Source: JAPPLB01 sp965204095 (GTDB lineage Bacteria; Acidobacteriota; Terriglobia; Bryobacterales; UBA6623). From it: a stretch of 64,000 nt of DNA. Shown here one piece after another: positions 43,988-53,800 of the stretch. Made by a program: the position numbers and the translations under genes. Numbering within the stretch: the stretch's first letter is position 1; the number at the start of each line of letters is the position of its first letter. Under the pieces are notes generated by a model. The model had not been told where the DNA came from, searched no databases, and worked only from the letters and a program-made list of their open reading frames with translations. The DNA lies in assembly GCA_965204095.1 (NCBI GenBank), contig OZ241991.1, positions 1,054,001 to 1,118,000 of the forward strand, read 5' to 3'.

Positions 43988-44523
43988 GGCCTGCTTGAAT
44001 AAACCCGGTACTCTATCGACTCCCAGCGCGCTCCGGGCAACCGCCGTTGAAAGAGCAGCAGGACGTCTTTCTTTTGGGTGTCCGCATGGCGATACATGCG
44101 GAGAGCTGCCTTCCAGTCTCGTTCTGTTTCCTGATACTGGGGATGTCCCGTCTTGCTGTGGTGCCGTTCGGCGTCCGTTCCGACGGGGTTGTCGGTTGAA
44201 CGCAGGAACATCGTGCCCGCGATGGGAACGTTGGGGGCGCCCTGTTGAATACGCTCCGTCGGCTTCCCCTCGATCGTCGTCTTTTCCTGGTCGGAGCTTT
44301 CGAAAACAAGCGCCGGTCGCCCCCCGTCGAACTGCGCTCTCACGCGGTACATGCCCTGCTCGAGCAACCGGCCATCTTGCGTGTACAAGTCTTGCGGCAG
44401 GCGGATCACGTTTTCGAAAGCAGGCGCCCCAGTCTCGTTTCCGCCCTCATCCGCCGCCTGGACATGGTTCGAGACCAAAGCCGTGAGCGCCGTCAGAATG
44501 AGCAATCGTTGATTGCGGTTCAT
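43984..44523 (-). CDS. Secreted protein of unknown function
   Basis: 179 residues with a signal peptide (LLILTALTALVSNHVQA). I do not recognise a family. The mature part has ENVIRLPQDLYTQDGRLLEQGMYRVRAQFD and PALVFESSDQEKTTIEG, suggestive of a small beta domain. It is the third gene of an operon: its ATG overlaps the stop of the DUF1501 gene (ATGA). Its TAG stop is contributed by the CTAG tip of a MITE, so the original C-terminus may have been slightly different. Confidence 0.75.
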   Translation of the reverse strand: MNRNQRLLILTALTALVSNHVQAADEGGNETGAPAFENVIRLPQDLYTQDGRLLEQGMYRVRAQFDGGRPALVFESSDQEKTTIEGKPTERIQQGAPNVPIAGTMFLRSTDNPVGTDAERHHSKTGHPQYQETERDWKAALRMYRHADTQKKDVLLLFQRRLPGARWESIEYRVYSSRP

Positions 44524-45983
44524 CCCTCCAGCAGGCGCGGCGCGATGCTATGGTTCCCGGTCTCGCCCACGCCCGTGGCCCTCCTTTCAAGGCCCTCGAA
44601 AAAGTAGGTCAGCCTCTTGTGGTCGAGGCCCAGGAGTTCGAGCATGGTCGCGTGCAGGGCATTGACGTGAATCCGGTCTTCCACCGCGGCGAAACCGAAC
44701 TCGTCGGTGGCGCCGATCACCTTGCCGCCCCGAATGCCTCCGCCGGCCATCCAGGCGCTGAATCCATAGGGATTGTGGTCGCGCCCATTGCTCCCTTGCA
44801 TGACCGGGGTGCGGCCGAATTCTCCCACGCAAACCACCAGAGTGCTTTCGAGCAAACCGCGCTGCTTCAGGTCTTTGATGAGGCCGGCGACGGGCCGGTC
44901 CATCTTCGCCGCCACCTTGAGGTGGCCCTTGTCGCATTCGCTATGCCCGTCCCAACCGCTGCTGTACAGTTGAACGAAGCGTACGCCGCGTTCGACCATG
45001 CGGCGCGCCAGCAGACACATGCCGCCAAATCGAGCCGTCTGCTTTCCCGACAGTCCGTAGAGTTCCCGAACGTGCTCCGGCTCCTTCGATAGATCGACCA
45101 GCTCCGGAGCGGCCATCTGCATGCGGAACGCCAACTCGTAGTTGTTCATGCGGGCGTCGAGCCTGGTGTCGTCCTCACGCGTTTCGAGATGCCGCCGGTT
45201 CCAGCGATGCACCTGATCCAGGATCCTGCGCTGTCTTCCCAGGCCGATGTGCGGCGATGGACTCAGGTTCTCGAAGGCGGGTCCCACCGTCGAAACCAGA
45301 GTGCCCTGGTAGGTGGCCGGCAGGAACCCCGTTCCATACAGGGACTTGCTCGACCGCAGGTAGTTGTCGGTCATCACGACATAGGCCGGCAGGCTGTCGG
45401 ATTCACTCCCCAGGCCATACAGCGTCCACGCCCCCAGGCTCGGCGCGCCCAACCGAAGCGAGCCGGTATTCAGCATGCTGAGGGCAGGCCCATGGATGAA
45501 GGATTCGTGATAGCAGGACCGGATGACGGCCAGCTCATCCGCCAGCTCGGCCGTTTGCTCGAAGAGATCGGAAATCTCGATACCGGACTGGCCTCGCTTC
45601 TTGAACGTCCGGCGGGTCTGCATGAACTTTGCTTCGAAGGCGTTGATTTGCGCCAGCAGCAGCTTGCCGCCCTGGTAGTCCGCGGGAAGCAACTTGCCGT
45701 CCCACTGGGCCAGGGCCGGCTTGGGATCGAAGCTGTCGACTTGGCTCAGCCCTCCTTGCAGGAAGAGGAAGATGACACTCTTCGCTTTGGCGGGGAAATG
45801 AGGCTTTTTGGCGCGTAACGGGTTCGCCCGGCTTGATGCCGTCTCGGCGGCGAATGCAACGCCGTCCTGGTCGAGCAGATGGCCCAGCGCCAGCGATCCG
45901 AATCCGAACGCAGACTGCTGCAGGAACTGTCTGCGAGAACGGACGCTCATTCCGTTAGTGGACGAACTGGACATCGGACTCAA
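44520..45983 (-). CDS. DUF1501 protein, Tat-exported sulfatase-fold
   Basis: 487 residues. A twin-arginine signal SRRQFLQQSAFGFGSLALG is followed by FLFLQGGLSQVDSFDPKP, MLNTGSLRLGAPSLGAWTLYGLGSES in pieces and VVCVGEFGRTPVMQGSNGRDHNPYGFSAWMAGGG in pieces, the DUF1501 alkaline-phosphatase-like hallmarks. The first possible start is TTG 45983, overlapping the upstream stop (TTGA); ATG 45974 or 45950 would also do. These proteins nearly always accompany PSD1/DUF1549 proteins, as here; the biochemical role is not established. Confidence 0.92.
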   Translation of the reverse strand: MSPMSSSSTNGMSVRSRRQFLQQSAFGFGSLALGHLLDQDGVAFAAETASSRANPLRAKKPHFPAKAKSVIFLFLQGGLSQVDSFDPKPALAQWDGKLLPADYQGGKLLLAQINAFEAKFMQTRRTFKKRGQSGIEISDLFEQTAELADELAVIRSCYHESFIHGPALSMLNTGSLRLGAPSLGAWTLYGLGSESDSLPAYVVMTDNYLRSSKSLYGTGFLPATYQGTLVSTVGPAFENLSPSPHIGLGRQRRILDQVHRWNRRHLETREDDTRLDARMNNYELAFRMQMAAPELVDLSKEPEHVRELYGLSGKQTARFGGMCLLARRMVERGVRFVQLYSSGWDGHSECDKGHLKVAAKMDRPVAGLIKDLKQRGLLESTLVVCVGEFGRTPVMQGSNGRDHNPYGFSAWMAGGGIRGGKVIGATDEFGFAAVEDRIHVNALHATMLELLGLDHKRLTYFFEGLERRATGVGETGNHSIAPRLLEG

Positions 45984-48595
45984 TCGACAAATAGAAACTC
46001 GTTCAGATTAAAGACCGTCAGGCAAAGCTCCGTCAAGCCTCGCGCCGCTGCCGGGTCGATACTTTCCAGGCTTGCGGGGAGCTTGTCCGGCCTCTCTTTC
46101 CATTCCTCGTGGGAACCAGACCCGAGCAGTTCGAGCGCCTCCCGCTTTTCGGCATCCGTGGGAGGACGCGCGAAACTGATGCGCCACAGAAGATCGACCC
46201 TTGCGTCAGGGTCTTCCCCGGCTTCCCGGACGAGCCGGCCGGCAAACTCCATGGCCTGCCGGAAGACGATTGGATTGTTGAGCAGGAACAGCGACTGCGG
46301 AGCGACTGTGGTCACTTCCCTGCCCGAGCTGCTCACGGCCGGGTCCGGCGTGTCGAACTTGTCGAACATCGGGAACGGGAAGGTACGGCGCGCCAGCATG
46401 TAGACTCCCCGCCGCGAGTGGTCCGCCGGGTCAGCCGGAACCGTCCACCACCATTTATTGCGCAGCGGCGCAAGCTCGGCGTCGGAAAGCGGCGGCACGA
46501 AGGGGCGCCCTCCCATCTTCCGGTTCAGGGTGCCCGCCACCGCATGGATTGCATCCCAAACGGCCTCCGCTTCCAGGCGTCGCCGGTTGGCGCGCCACAG
46601 GTAGCGGTTGTCTTCGTCGATGGCAAGATTCTCCCTGCTCGAGAATTGACTCGACATTTGATAGACGTAAGATGTCATCATCAGCCGGTGCATCGATTTG
46701 AGGCTCCAGCCGCGAGCGACGAATTCGGCGGCCAGCCAATCAAGCAGCTCGGGATGGGTCGGCGGTTGCCCCTGCCGGCCGAAATCATTGGCGCTGCCGA
46801 CGATCCCGCGCCCGAAATGCCACTGCCAAAGGCGATTGACAATCACCCGGGCAACAAGTGGATGGTCGGGACTCGTTAGCCACAGGGCCAGCTTCTTGCG
46901 ATACCGCGGGCCGTTCGGGTCTCGGTTCTCGAACTCGTCCCCACGGCTGAGCGAGGCGGGCAGGCCGGGACCCACCGTGGCCTTGTGGCTTCCGAGGTCT
47001 CCTCTCTCGAGAACGTGGATCTCGGGGATCAACTCCGGCAGGACCGGTCCCAGCACCATCGCCGAGGGGATGTCGAACAAGGCATCGAAGCGGACGTTGT
47101 GCGAGGCGTCTTTTCGAGGAACCGCCATCACTGCATCGGCGATCGCAAGCTGTAACCGGGTCTTCTCGGTTTCTTCCTCGGAACTCAACTGTTCCTCGGG
47201 TTTGATCCCGGCAACCGCCTCGACGAGAGGGGCGGCAAGCTTCTTCTGCTCGGCGGATCGGTCTTCTTCCGGCACATCGAACGCGGCGGCCGCGGCCGCA
47301 TCGAATTCCTTCTTCTTTTCGTCGACGAGACGCTGTTTGACGCGATCGAGGAACAGCTCGTAGGCATTGCGGCTCTCATCGAGCGCGATGTAACGCGGAT
47401 AGGCCTCGCTCCGGTGAAACTCCGTCATCTTCGTGACAACCGAATGGCGGACCGGTTGACTCGCTGCAAATATCGCCTGCAGCCGGAAATACTCTTCCTG
47501 AGTGATCGGATCGAACTTGTGATCGTGACACCGGGCGCAACCTACCGTGAGTCCCATGAAGGCGGCCCCGGTTGTGTCGACCCAATCCGTGAAGCGTTCA
47601 TAAAGCAACTGCGGCGTCTCGAGGTATGACTCGCCAATGGCAGTGCCGAATGTATAGAGACCGGTTCCGACGCGCGCCTCCAGGTGTTCCACTTTCTCCG
47701 GGCGGATCGCGTAACTGCTGTCATGGAGGTCCAGGTTGTCCGGCCACAGCTCGTCCGCGGCGATTTGCTCCTGGACGAACCGGTCGAAGGGTTTGTCTTC
47801 GTTGAACGACTTGATCACGTAGTCCCGATACCGCCACGCCTCGGGATAAAACTCGTCGGTCTCGAAACCGCCGCTATCGGCGTAACGAACGACATCCAGC
47901 CAGTGACGGCCCCAGCGCTCCCCGTAGTGCTTCGATTCAAGAAGCCGGTCGACCAGTTTCTTGTAAGCGTCGGGCGATTCGTCGGCGACGAATTGATTGA
48001 CCTCCTCCGGTGTTGGAGGCAGGCCGATCAAATCGAAATAGGCCCGTCTTGCCAGCACCTGCTTGCTTGCCGTTGGAGCGTGGCGTAGTCCCTTCTGCTC
48101 CCACCTCTTGAACACGAAAGCGTCAATCGGGTTCGCTGCATCGGCATGCTTGACTTCCGGCGCTTCGGGACGGCGGGGCGTCTTGAACGACCACCATTCT
48201 TCGTCCAAGTCCGAACCGGAGGGGCTTTCCGCCATCGGGTAGGGAGAGCCCGCGTCAATCCAGCGTCGCAGGATGTCGAGTTGATCGTCAGGTAGCGGAT
48301 GGGCGCTCCCCGGCGGCATCTTCAGATCTCCAAGGTGAGCCGCGGCTTGGTAGAGCATGCTCGACTCGGCTTGGCCCGCAACCACGGCCGGTCCGCGAAT
48401 GCCTCCTCGCAGCAACGCCTCGCGATTTCGAAGATCGAGCCCCGACGTCTTCGCAGAGCCATGGCAGGACAGACAGTGTTCCGCGAGCACTTCGTGCGCG
48501 GCGCCGCTGATGTCCGTCCCCGTTTGCGGGTACGCCGTGAGGCTGATGAACAAGAGAGCTATGACCTTCGCAGGCATGCCGCGGGGAGAACTCAT
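45980..48595 (-). CDS. PSD1/DUF1549-DUF1553 c-type cytochrome-like protein
   Basis: About 871 residues. The N-terminus has a signal (KVIALLFISLTAYPQTG) and a single heme-type motif CLSCHGSAKTSGLDLRNREALLRGG (split here by family as PSD1-cytochrome). Then come DUF1549 (LARRAYFDLIGLPPTPEEV, WGRHWLDVVRYADSGGFE, VGCARCHDHKFDP) and DUF1553 (VNRLWQWHFGRGIVGSANDFG, WRANRRRLEAEAVWDAI). A second CxxCH (CARCH) may bind another heme. The start is uncertain; I use ATG 48595, with ATG 48577 or 48644 also possible. First gene of a three-gene operon with DUF1501. Confidence 0.9.
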   Translation of the reverse strand: MSSPRGMPAKVIALLFISLTAYPQTGTDISGAAHEVLAEHCLSCHGSAKTSGLDLRNREALLRGGIRGPAVVAGQAESSMLYQAAAHLGDLKMPPGSAHPLPDDQLDILRRWIDAGSPYPMAESPSGSDLDEEWWSFKTPRRPEAPEVKHADAANPIDAFVFKRWEQKGLRHAPTASKQVLARRAYFDLIGLPPTPEEVNQFVADESPDAYKKLVDRLLESKHYGERWGRHWLDVVRYADSGGFETDEFYPEAWRYRDYVIKSFNEDKPFDRFVQEQIAADELWPDNLDLHDSSYAIRPEKVEHLEARVGTGLYTFGTAIGESYLETPQLLYERFTDWVDTTGAAFMGLTVGCARCHDHKFDPITQEEYFRLQAIFAASQPVRHSVVTKMTEFHRSEAYPRYIALDESRNAYELFLDRVKQRLVDEKKKEFDAAAAAAFDVPEEDRSAEQKKLAAPLVEAVAGIKPEEQLSSEEETEKTRLQLAIADAVMAVPRKDASHNVRFDALFDIPSAMVLGPVLPELIPEIHVLERGDLGSHKATVGPGLPASLSRGDEFENRDPNGPRYRKKLALWLTSPDHPLVARVIVNRLWQWHFGRGIVGSANDFGRQGQPPTHPELLDWLAAEFVARGWSLKSMHRLMMTSYVYQMSSQFSSRENLAIDEDNRYLWRANRRRLEAEAVWDAIHAVAGTLNRKMGGRPFVPPLSDAELAPLRNKWWWTVPADPADHSRRGVYMLARRTFPFPMFDKFDTPDPAVSSSGREVTTVAPQSLFLLNNPIVFRQAMEFAGRLVREAGEDPDARVDLLWRISFARPPTDAEKREALELLGSGSHEEWKERPDKLPASLESIDPAAARGLTELCLTVFNLNEFLFVD

Positions 48596-48882
48596 CAGGC
48601 CGTAGTGGTCCGGGAACGCGCGATGCTTCCGCCCATCCTCCATAGCAATTCTAACGCGAGTACGGCTTCTTGCAGTAATCACCGCAAAGAGTCCGCTCAC
48701 CGAATCGTTCTCTGCGAGGACGGCATGCCGCGTCCCTGTCTTCTCCTCAACCGCCGCGGCGAAGCCTGTCTGGGGCACGAATCACGGCTTTCCAGTCTTT
48801 CACGAGCCACGAGCTACTAGTCAATAGCCACTACTTTTAAGGTTTTCACGAATCACGAGCCACGAAACACGGGGGCTTTGGT

Positions 48883-48905
48883 ACTGAAGCCCTTCAGTCT
48901 TTTTT
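48883..48905 (+). terminator. Terminator-like hairpin, copy 1 of 3
   Basis: ACTGAAGCCCTTCAGT, a 6-7 bp stem, followed by CTTTTTT. The same hairpin recurs at 49139 and 49416 in a shared context, so it belongs to a repeat rather than to a single gene end. Confidence 0.5.
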
Positions 48906-49138
48906 CCCGTCCCGGCCGGCCTGGCATAGGGACAGAGAGACGGAAATCCTGCCCTGCATGTCTCACCAACCGGCGAGGCGCAGTCGGTGCGGGTCACGAA
49001 TCAGGGCTTTCCAGTCTTTCACTAGCCACTATCCACTATCCACTATCCACTGCTTTTAAGGTTTTTACGAATCACGAAACACGAGTCACGAATCACGGCT
49101 TTTATGCTTTTTCCGTGGCTCGTTTGGTGCCTGTTGGT

Positions 49139-49165
49139 ACTGAAGCCCTTCAGTCTTGTTTTTTC
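49139..49165 (+). terminator. Terminator-like hairpin, copy 2 of 3
   Basis: ACTGAAGCCCTTCAGT then CTTGTTTTTTC, preceded by CGTGGCTCGTTTGGTGCCTG as in copy 3. Confidence 0.5.
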
Positions 49166-49415
49166 TGCCCCGGCCTGCTAGGCAACAGGACAGGGAGGCG
49201 GCGAAGCGCAGTCCGCGAGAGTCGCGAATCAGGGCTTCCCAGGCGTTCACTAGCCACAAGCCACTGATTTTAAGGCCTTTACGAAACACGAATCACGAGA
49301 CACGAGTCACGGCCTTTATGTTTTTCACGAGTCACGAGTCACGAAACACGAGTCACGGCTTTTGTGTTTTTCACGAAACACGGCCTTTCCCGTGGCTCGT
49401 TTGGTACCTGTTGGT

Positions 49416-49439
49416 ACTGAAGCCCTTCAGTCTTTTTTT
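49416..49439 (+). terminator. Terminator-like hairpin, copy 3 of 3
   Basis: ACTGAAGCCCTTCAGT then CTTTTTTT, preceded by CGTGGCTCGTTTGGTACCTG. Confidence 0.5.
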
Positions 49440-49598
49440 CGGCCGGAGGACGGTTTATGTTGAGAGTGATGACGCCGTTGTTGGGAACGAAAACCCCATC
49501 CGCGCCCGTCGGGACAAGTCGGGTGGGGACAGAAGAGCCGCCCGAGCCGCGGCCTTTCAGGTTTTCACGAAACATGAGACCCGAGACCCGAGACACGG

Positions 49599-49783
49599 CT
49601 AGCCTGCATTTCTCACCACGCGGCGAGGTGAAGTGCGTGAGAGGGCCGTCAGGACAAGGCGCGAGCCGCTTGGCGCGCGCAGGCGTACTTGAACGGTACG
49701 TTGAGCACGGCAAGCAAGCGCAACGAAGTCCTGGCGGTCGTATCGTGTGCTTCGACCGTCGGGTGGTGAGAAATGCAGGCTAT
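49599..49783 (+). mobile_element. MITE, type A, 185 bp
   Basis: CTAG-CCTGCATTTCTCACCAC at the left, full body, GTGGTGAGAAATGCAGG at the right followed by CTAT. Nearly identical to the other type A copies. It lies inside the repeat field, away from genes. Confidence 0.92.
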
Positions 49784-49970
49784 TGCCTGGCGCGCGGCGC
49801 AAGCCAGCGCGAATTCCGAGGTTTTCACGAAACACGAATCACGAGTCACGAATCACGGCTTTTTTTCGAATCACGGCTTTTTTTCGCCGTCGGTGCGCAT
49901 GGGTCGCACAGCCTGGAACCGCCGCCCGGACCACCGCGCCCGTCGCCCGGTCACGGCTTCCCTGTTCAAG

Positions 49971-50010
49971 ATTGTTCACCATTGTTCACGATTGTTCGGC
50001 ATTGTTCAGC
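49971..50010 (+). repeat. Tandem 10-bp array ATTGTTC(A/G)(C/G)(C/G)-like, four units
   Basis: Units ATTGTTCACC, ATTGTTCACG, ATTGTTCGGC, ATTGTTCAGC in direct succession. The last three bases vary while the first seven are constant. Confidence 0.9.
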
Positions 50011-50388
50011 AAAAAATATTACCCCTGAGCCAGTGCTCCCTCTCCGTCCACACCGGCAACGCCGCCTGTATGGTTTTCAAGAATCACGAAACACGAGACA
50101 AGAATCACGGCTTTTATGCTTTTCACGAAACACGAAACACCGCTTTTTTTCGCCGTCGGTGCGCAAGGGACGCACAATCGCCCCCCCCCCGCCCGGACCG
50201 CCTTGCACGCCGCCCGGTCGCTGCTTTCCTGCGCGTTGTGGCGCGGCATGGGGCGGCTATGGGGCGGCATGGGCGGCATGGGGCGCCCCGAGCCGCTGTC
50301 CGCGCACCATCCGCACCAGCAACAGGGCCTTTCAGGTTTTCACGAGACACGAATCACGAATCACGGCTTTTCTGCTTCCCTACCCACT

Positions 50389-50428
50389 ATTTCCCACGAT
50401 TTCCCGGCATTTCCCGGCATTTCCCGGC
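50389..50428 (+). repeat. Tandem 10-bp array ATTTCCC(A/G)(C/G)(C/G)-like, four units
   Basis: Units ATTTCCCACG, ATTTCCCGGC twice, then ATTTCCCGGC/CC. Same length and same variable tail as the array at 49971. Confidence 0.88.
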
Positions 50429-50603
50429 CCCCCCCACCCCCCGATCAAATGCCCGAACGCCGTTCGCCGAAGATCCCGTCGCCCTCCGGGCTGCCTCCGC
50501 AGCGGCGAAAGTCCACTGAGCCATGCTGAGAAAGAGGAATGCTCTGGATTGCGTTGTCAGGCTTCGGCTTGTGGCGCTGTGCTCGATCAGCGCTACAATT
50601 TCG

Positions 50604-50785
50604 CTAGTGCATTTCTCGCCACGCGGCGAGGCGAAGTGCGTGAGAGGGCCGTCAGGACGAGGCGCGAGCTGCTTGGCGCGCGTAACATGGCCGTTAAGGT
50701 TTTTCACGAATCACGAGTCACGAAACACGAATCACGGCCTTTTTTCGTGTGCTTCGACCGTCGGGTGGTGAGAAATGCAGGTCAG
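50604..50785 (+). mobile_element. MITE, type B, upstream of the DUF1592-type gene
   Basis: CTAG then TGCATTTCTCGCCACG (outermost CC lost), conserved body, short 7-mer run (CACGAAT CACGAGT CACGAAA CACGAAT CACGGCC), inverted tip GTGGTGAGAAATGCAGG and TCAG. It ends 26 bases before the first ATG of the next gene, so promoter function must lie in or overlap it. Confidence 0.88.
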
Positions 50786-50811
50786 GAAAGAGGGAGGTGT
50801 GTGACCGTATC

Positions 50812-53800
50812 ATGCAGCTAACTTTCCTGGTACGCGATGGCAAGCCCGGCATGAACTTTTTTGCCGCCTTGTGCCTTTGGTGGAATTTCACTTCTTGCCG
50901 CCGCAAGAAGAACCTGTTCATGGTTCCCCGCTCCGTCGCTGTCTTGGCGGTTCTGGGCGCAGCGTTGGTTTGCGCGCCCAAGCTTCACTCGGCCGACCCC
51001 GGCCTGCGTTTCTTCGCTGGGTTGGCTGACGAATACCGGACTGAGGTTCGGCCGATCATGCAGCAGTTCTGCCTGGGCTGCCATTCAACGGCGGCTCGCG
51101 TAGGAGAGCTGGATCTCGAACGGTTCGCGACGCTGGCGGAGGTTCGAAGAGACACGAAGACCTGGCTCAAGGTTGTCGAAATGCTCGATAACGGTGAGAT
51201 GCCGCCCGAGTCCGCAAGGCCGCCCTCATCGGAGCAGCGAACGAAACTGCGCGGCTGGGTCGAACGGGTTCTCCATGCCGAGGCTTTGGCCAGCGCCGGA
51301 GACCCTGGACCGGTCGTTCTGCGGCGGCTCAACAATGCCGAGTACACCTACACGATCCGGGACTTGACAGCAGTCGAATTGAATCCGGCCCGCGAATTCC
51401 CCACCGATAGCGCGGCGGGGGAAGGATTCACGAATACCGGAAACGCGCTCGTCATGTCACCGGCCCTGTTGAACAAATATCTGGACGCAGCGAAGCAGAG
51501 TGCCCGCCATGCCGTGCTGCTCCCGGATGGATTCCGCTTCTCGCCAAAAACGACCCGGCGCGACTGGACAGACGAAACCCTTGCCGGGATTCGTTCTCTC
51601 TACGGGCAGTTCGCGGACACCGCGGATCTTGGGGTCGGTTCGAAAGTCGGCAACGTCGCTGTTCACGGTGACACGCGAATCGGCTTGGCCGGCCGCCTGC
51701 CGCTGGAGAAATACCTTGCCGCGACCCTTGTTGAACGGGACGTGCTCACGGCGGGCAGTAAGACGATCGAGTCCGTGGCGCGCGAACGCGGCCTGAGCGC
51801 AAAGTATCTCGCCACTCTCTGGAAAAGCCTCACCGGCCCCCCGTCATCGCTGCTCTTGGACGGACTCCGTTCCCGGTGGCGCCGCGCGACGCCGCAGGAC
51901 GCTCCCGCTCTCGCGGAGGACATCGCCGCGTGGCAGAGGGGGCTTTGGACGTTTGGTCCTGTCGGCCTGATCGGGAGAAAGGGAGGCCCGTCACGATGGA
52001 TGGAACCGGTCGATCCCTTGCTCACACAGCAGGAAATCCGTTTCTCCATTCCCGAGGATCTACGCGGAGAAAAAACCGTCGTCCTCTCGCTCGTGACCAC
52101 GGACGCGGGGGATGGCGGCGATCATGACCACGTAGTGTGGAAAGAGCCGCGGCTTGTCGCAGCCGGCCGTCCGGATATTTACCTGCGTGACGTCCGAGAG
52201 CTGTATCGAGGTTCGGATCTCGTCGAACCAGCGGATGGCTCGGAGCAGTGGGGCTGGGATGTCGGGATGTTCGGCAGGCGTCCCGATGGGAGCGCTATCG
52301 ACTCTGCCTCCCTCTGGACAAGCGCTCCCTCTGTGATGACGATTCGTTTGCCCGGCCACTTGGCGGCCGGTCGCGAGCTGCTGGCTACCGTCATGCTCGA
52401 CAAGGAGATGGGAGGCGGCGGGAGCGTACAAGTGGACGTGGTCGTCGGGACACCGGCCACCACTTCCGGGCTGCTTCCGAGCGAGGTCGTTGTCACGTTC
52501 TCCAGGGTCACCCAGGTGTTCGCGGATCGTAGAGAGGTTTCCTTCAAACGGGCCTTTCTCATCGACCGGAACAACCCGGCCCGGCGGCGGCTCGAGGCGG
52601 CATTCGATGAGTACCGCAGCCTGTTTCCGGCGGCGCTTTGCTTCAACCAGATCGTTCCCGTCGACGAAGTGCTCACACTTGCGCTGTTTTATCGGGAGGA
52701 TGATCATCTCGCGCGGCTGATGCTCGACGATGCGCAGAAATCTCGACTCGACCGGCTCTGGCGAGAGCTTCACTACGTCAGTCGGAGTCCATTGCTGCGA
52801 GTCACTGCGTTGGATCTGCTCCTGGAAGCGTTCGAAGGGAACGGAGTCGAAGATCGTTCTCAGTACGAGGCGGTCAAACCTCTGCGCGAGCCGTTTGACC
52901 AGCGCGCCGCCGCGTACCGCAAAGAACTGGTTGCTCACGAGCCCATACAGGTCGACGCGCTTGTCGATTTCGCCGCGCAAGCCTGGCGCCGCCCGCTGAC
53001 GCTCGCTGAAGCGGATGAGTTGCGCGGTCTGTATCGAGAGATGCGCGATCAGGAACTGTCCCACGACGAGGCCTTTCGGCTGACTCTCGCCCGTGTCTTC
53101 GTCGCGCCGGCTTTCCTGTACCGGCTCGAAAACGCGCCAATCAGTACGGATGCCGCCACGGTTTCCGATTGGGAACTCGCGAGCCGTCTGAGTTACTTCC
53201 TCTGGTCGTCGCAACCGGATCAGGAACTCCGCGCCCTGGCCGCCTCAGGCGCCCTGCGCGAACCTGAGGTGCTGACGAAACAAGCCCGGCGAATGTTGAC
53301 TGACGCTCGCGTGCGGCGCTTGGCCACAGAGTTCGCCTGCCAGTGGTTGCATATCCAGGATTTCGATTCGCTCGACGAGAAGAGCGAAAAGTACTTTCCT
53401 GAGTTCGAGGATCTTCGCGGCGACATGTACGAGGAATCGATCAGGTTCTTCACCGATGTATTCCAAAGAGACGGCTCCTTGCTGAGTCTGTTCGACGCCG
53501 ACCACACCTTCCTGAACGAACGCATGGCTCGCTTCTATGGAATCGAGGGAGTCGATGGAGAGTCATGGCGCCGCATCGAAGGCATTCGTCGGCATGGGCG
53601 TGGTGGAATCCTGGGGCTTGCGACGACGCTTGCGAGACAGTCGGGCGCATCGCGAACGAGCCCGATCCTTCGAGGAAACTGGGTCAGCGAAGTGCTCCTG
53701 GGGGAGAGATTGCCCCGCCCGCCTCGAAATGTCCCTCAACTTCCCGCCGATGAAACCGAAATCGAAGGGTTGACGGTGCGCCAGCTTGTCACAAGACATA

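Larger units (their letters stand above)
48780..50811. repeat. Gene-free two-kilobase field of short tandem repeats
   Basis: No gene is visible. It holds many CAC-K-A-N-N 7-mers (CACGAAT, CACGAAA, CACGAGT, CACGAGC), three copies of a terminator-like block, a partial MITE tip at 48951, two full MITEs and a duplicated stretch of roughly 90 bases (49870-49960 and 50143-50235). It also has two four-unit 10-bp arrays. Frames across it are an artefact of repeats lacking stops. Confidence 0.8.

Noticed and set aside
48780..49420. Heptamer arrays considered as a CRISPR array
   Set aside because: Units are 7 bp with no spacers of uniform length, and no cas genes are present.
49457..50821. A 454-codon open frame across the repeat field
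   Set aside because: Its translation is repeats of HETRNTRHESR-like 7-mer products and MITE sequence, so it is open only because the repeats lack stops in that frame.
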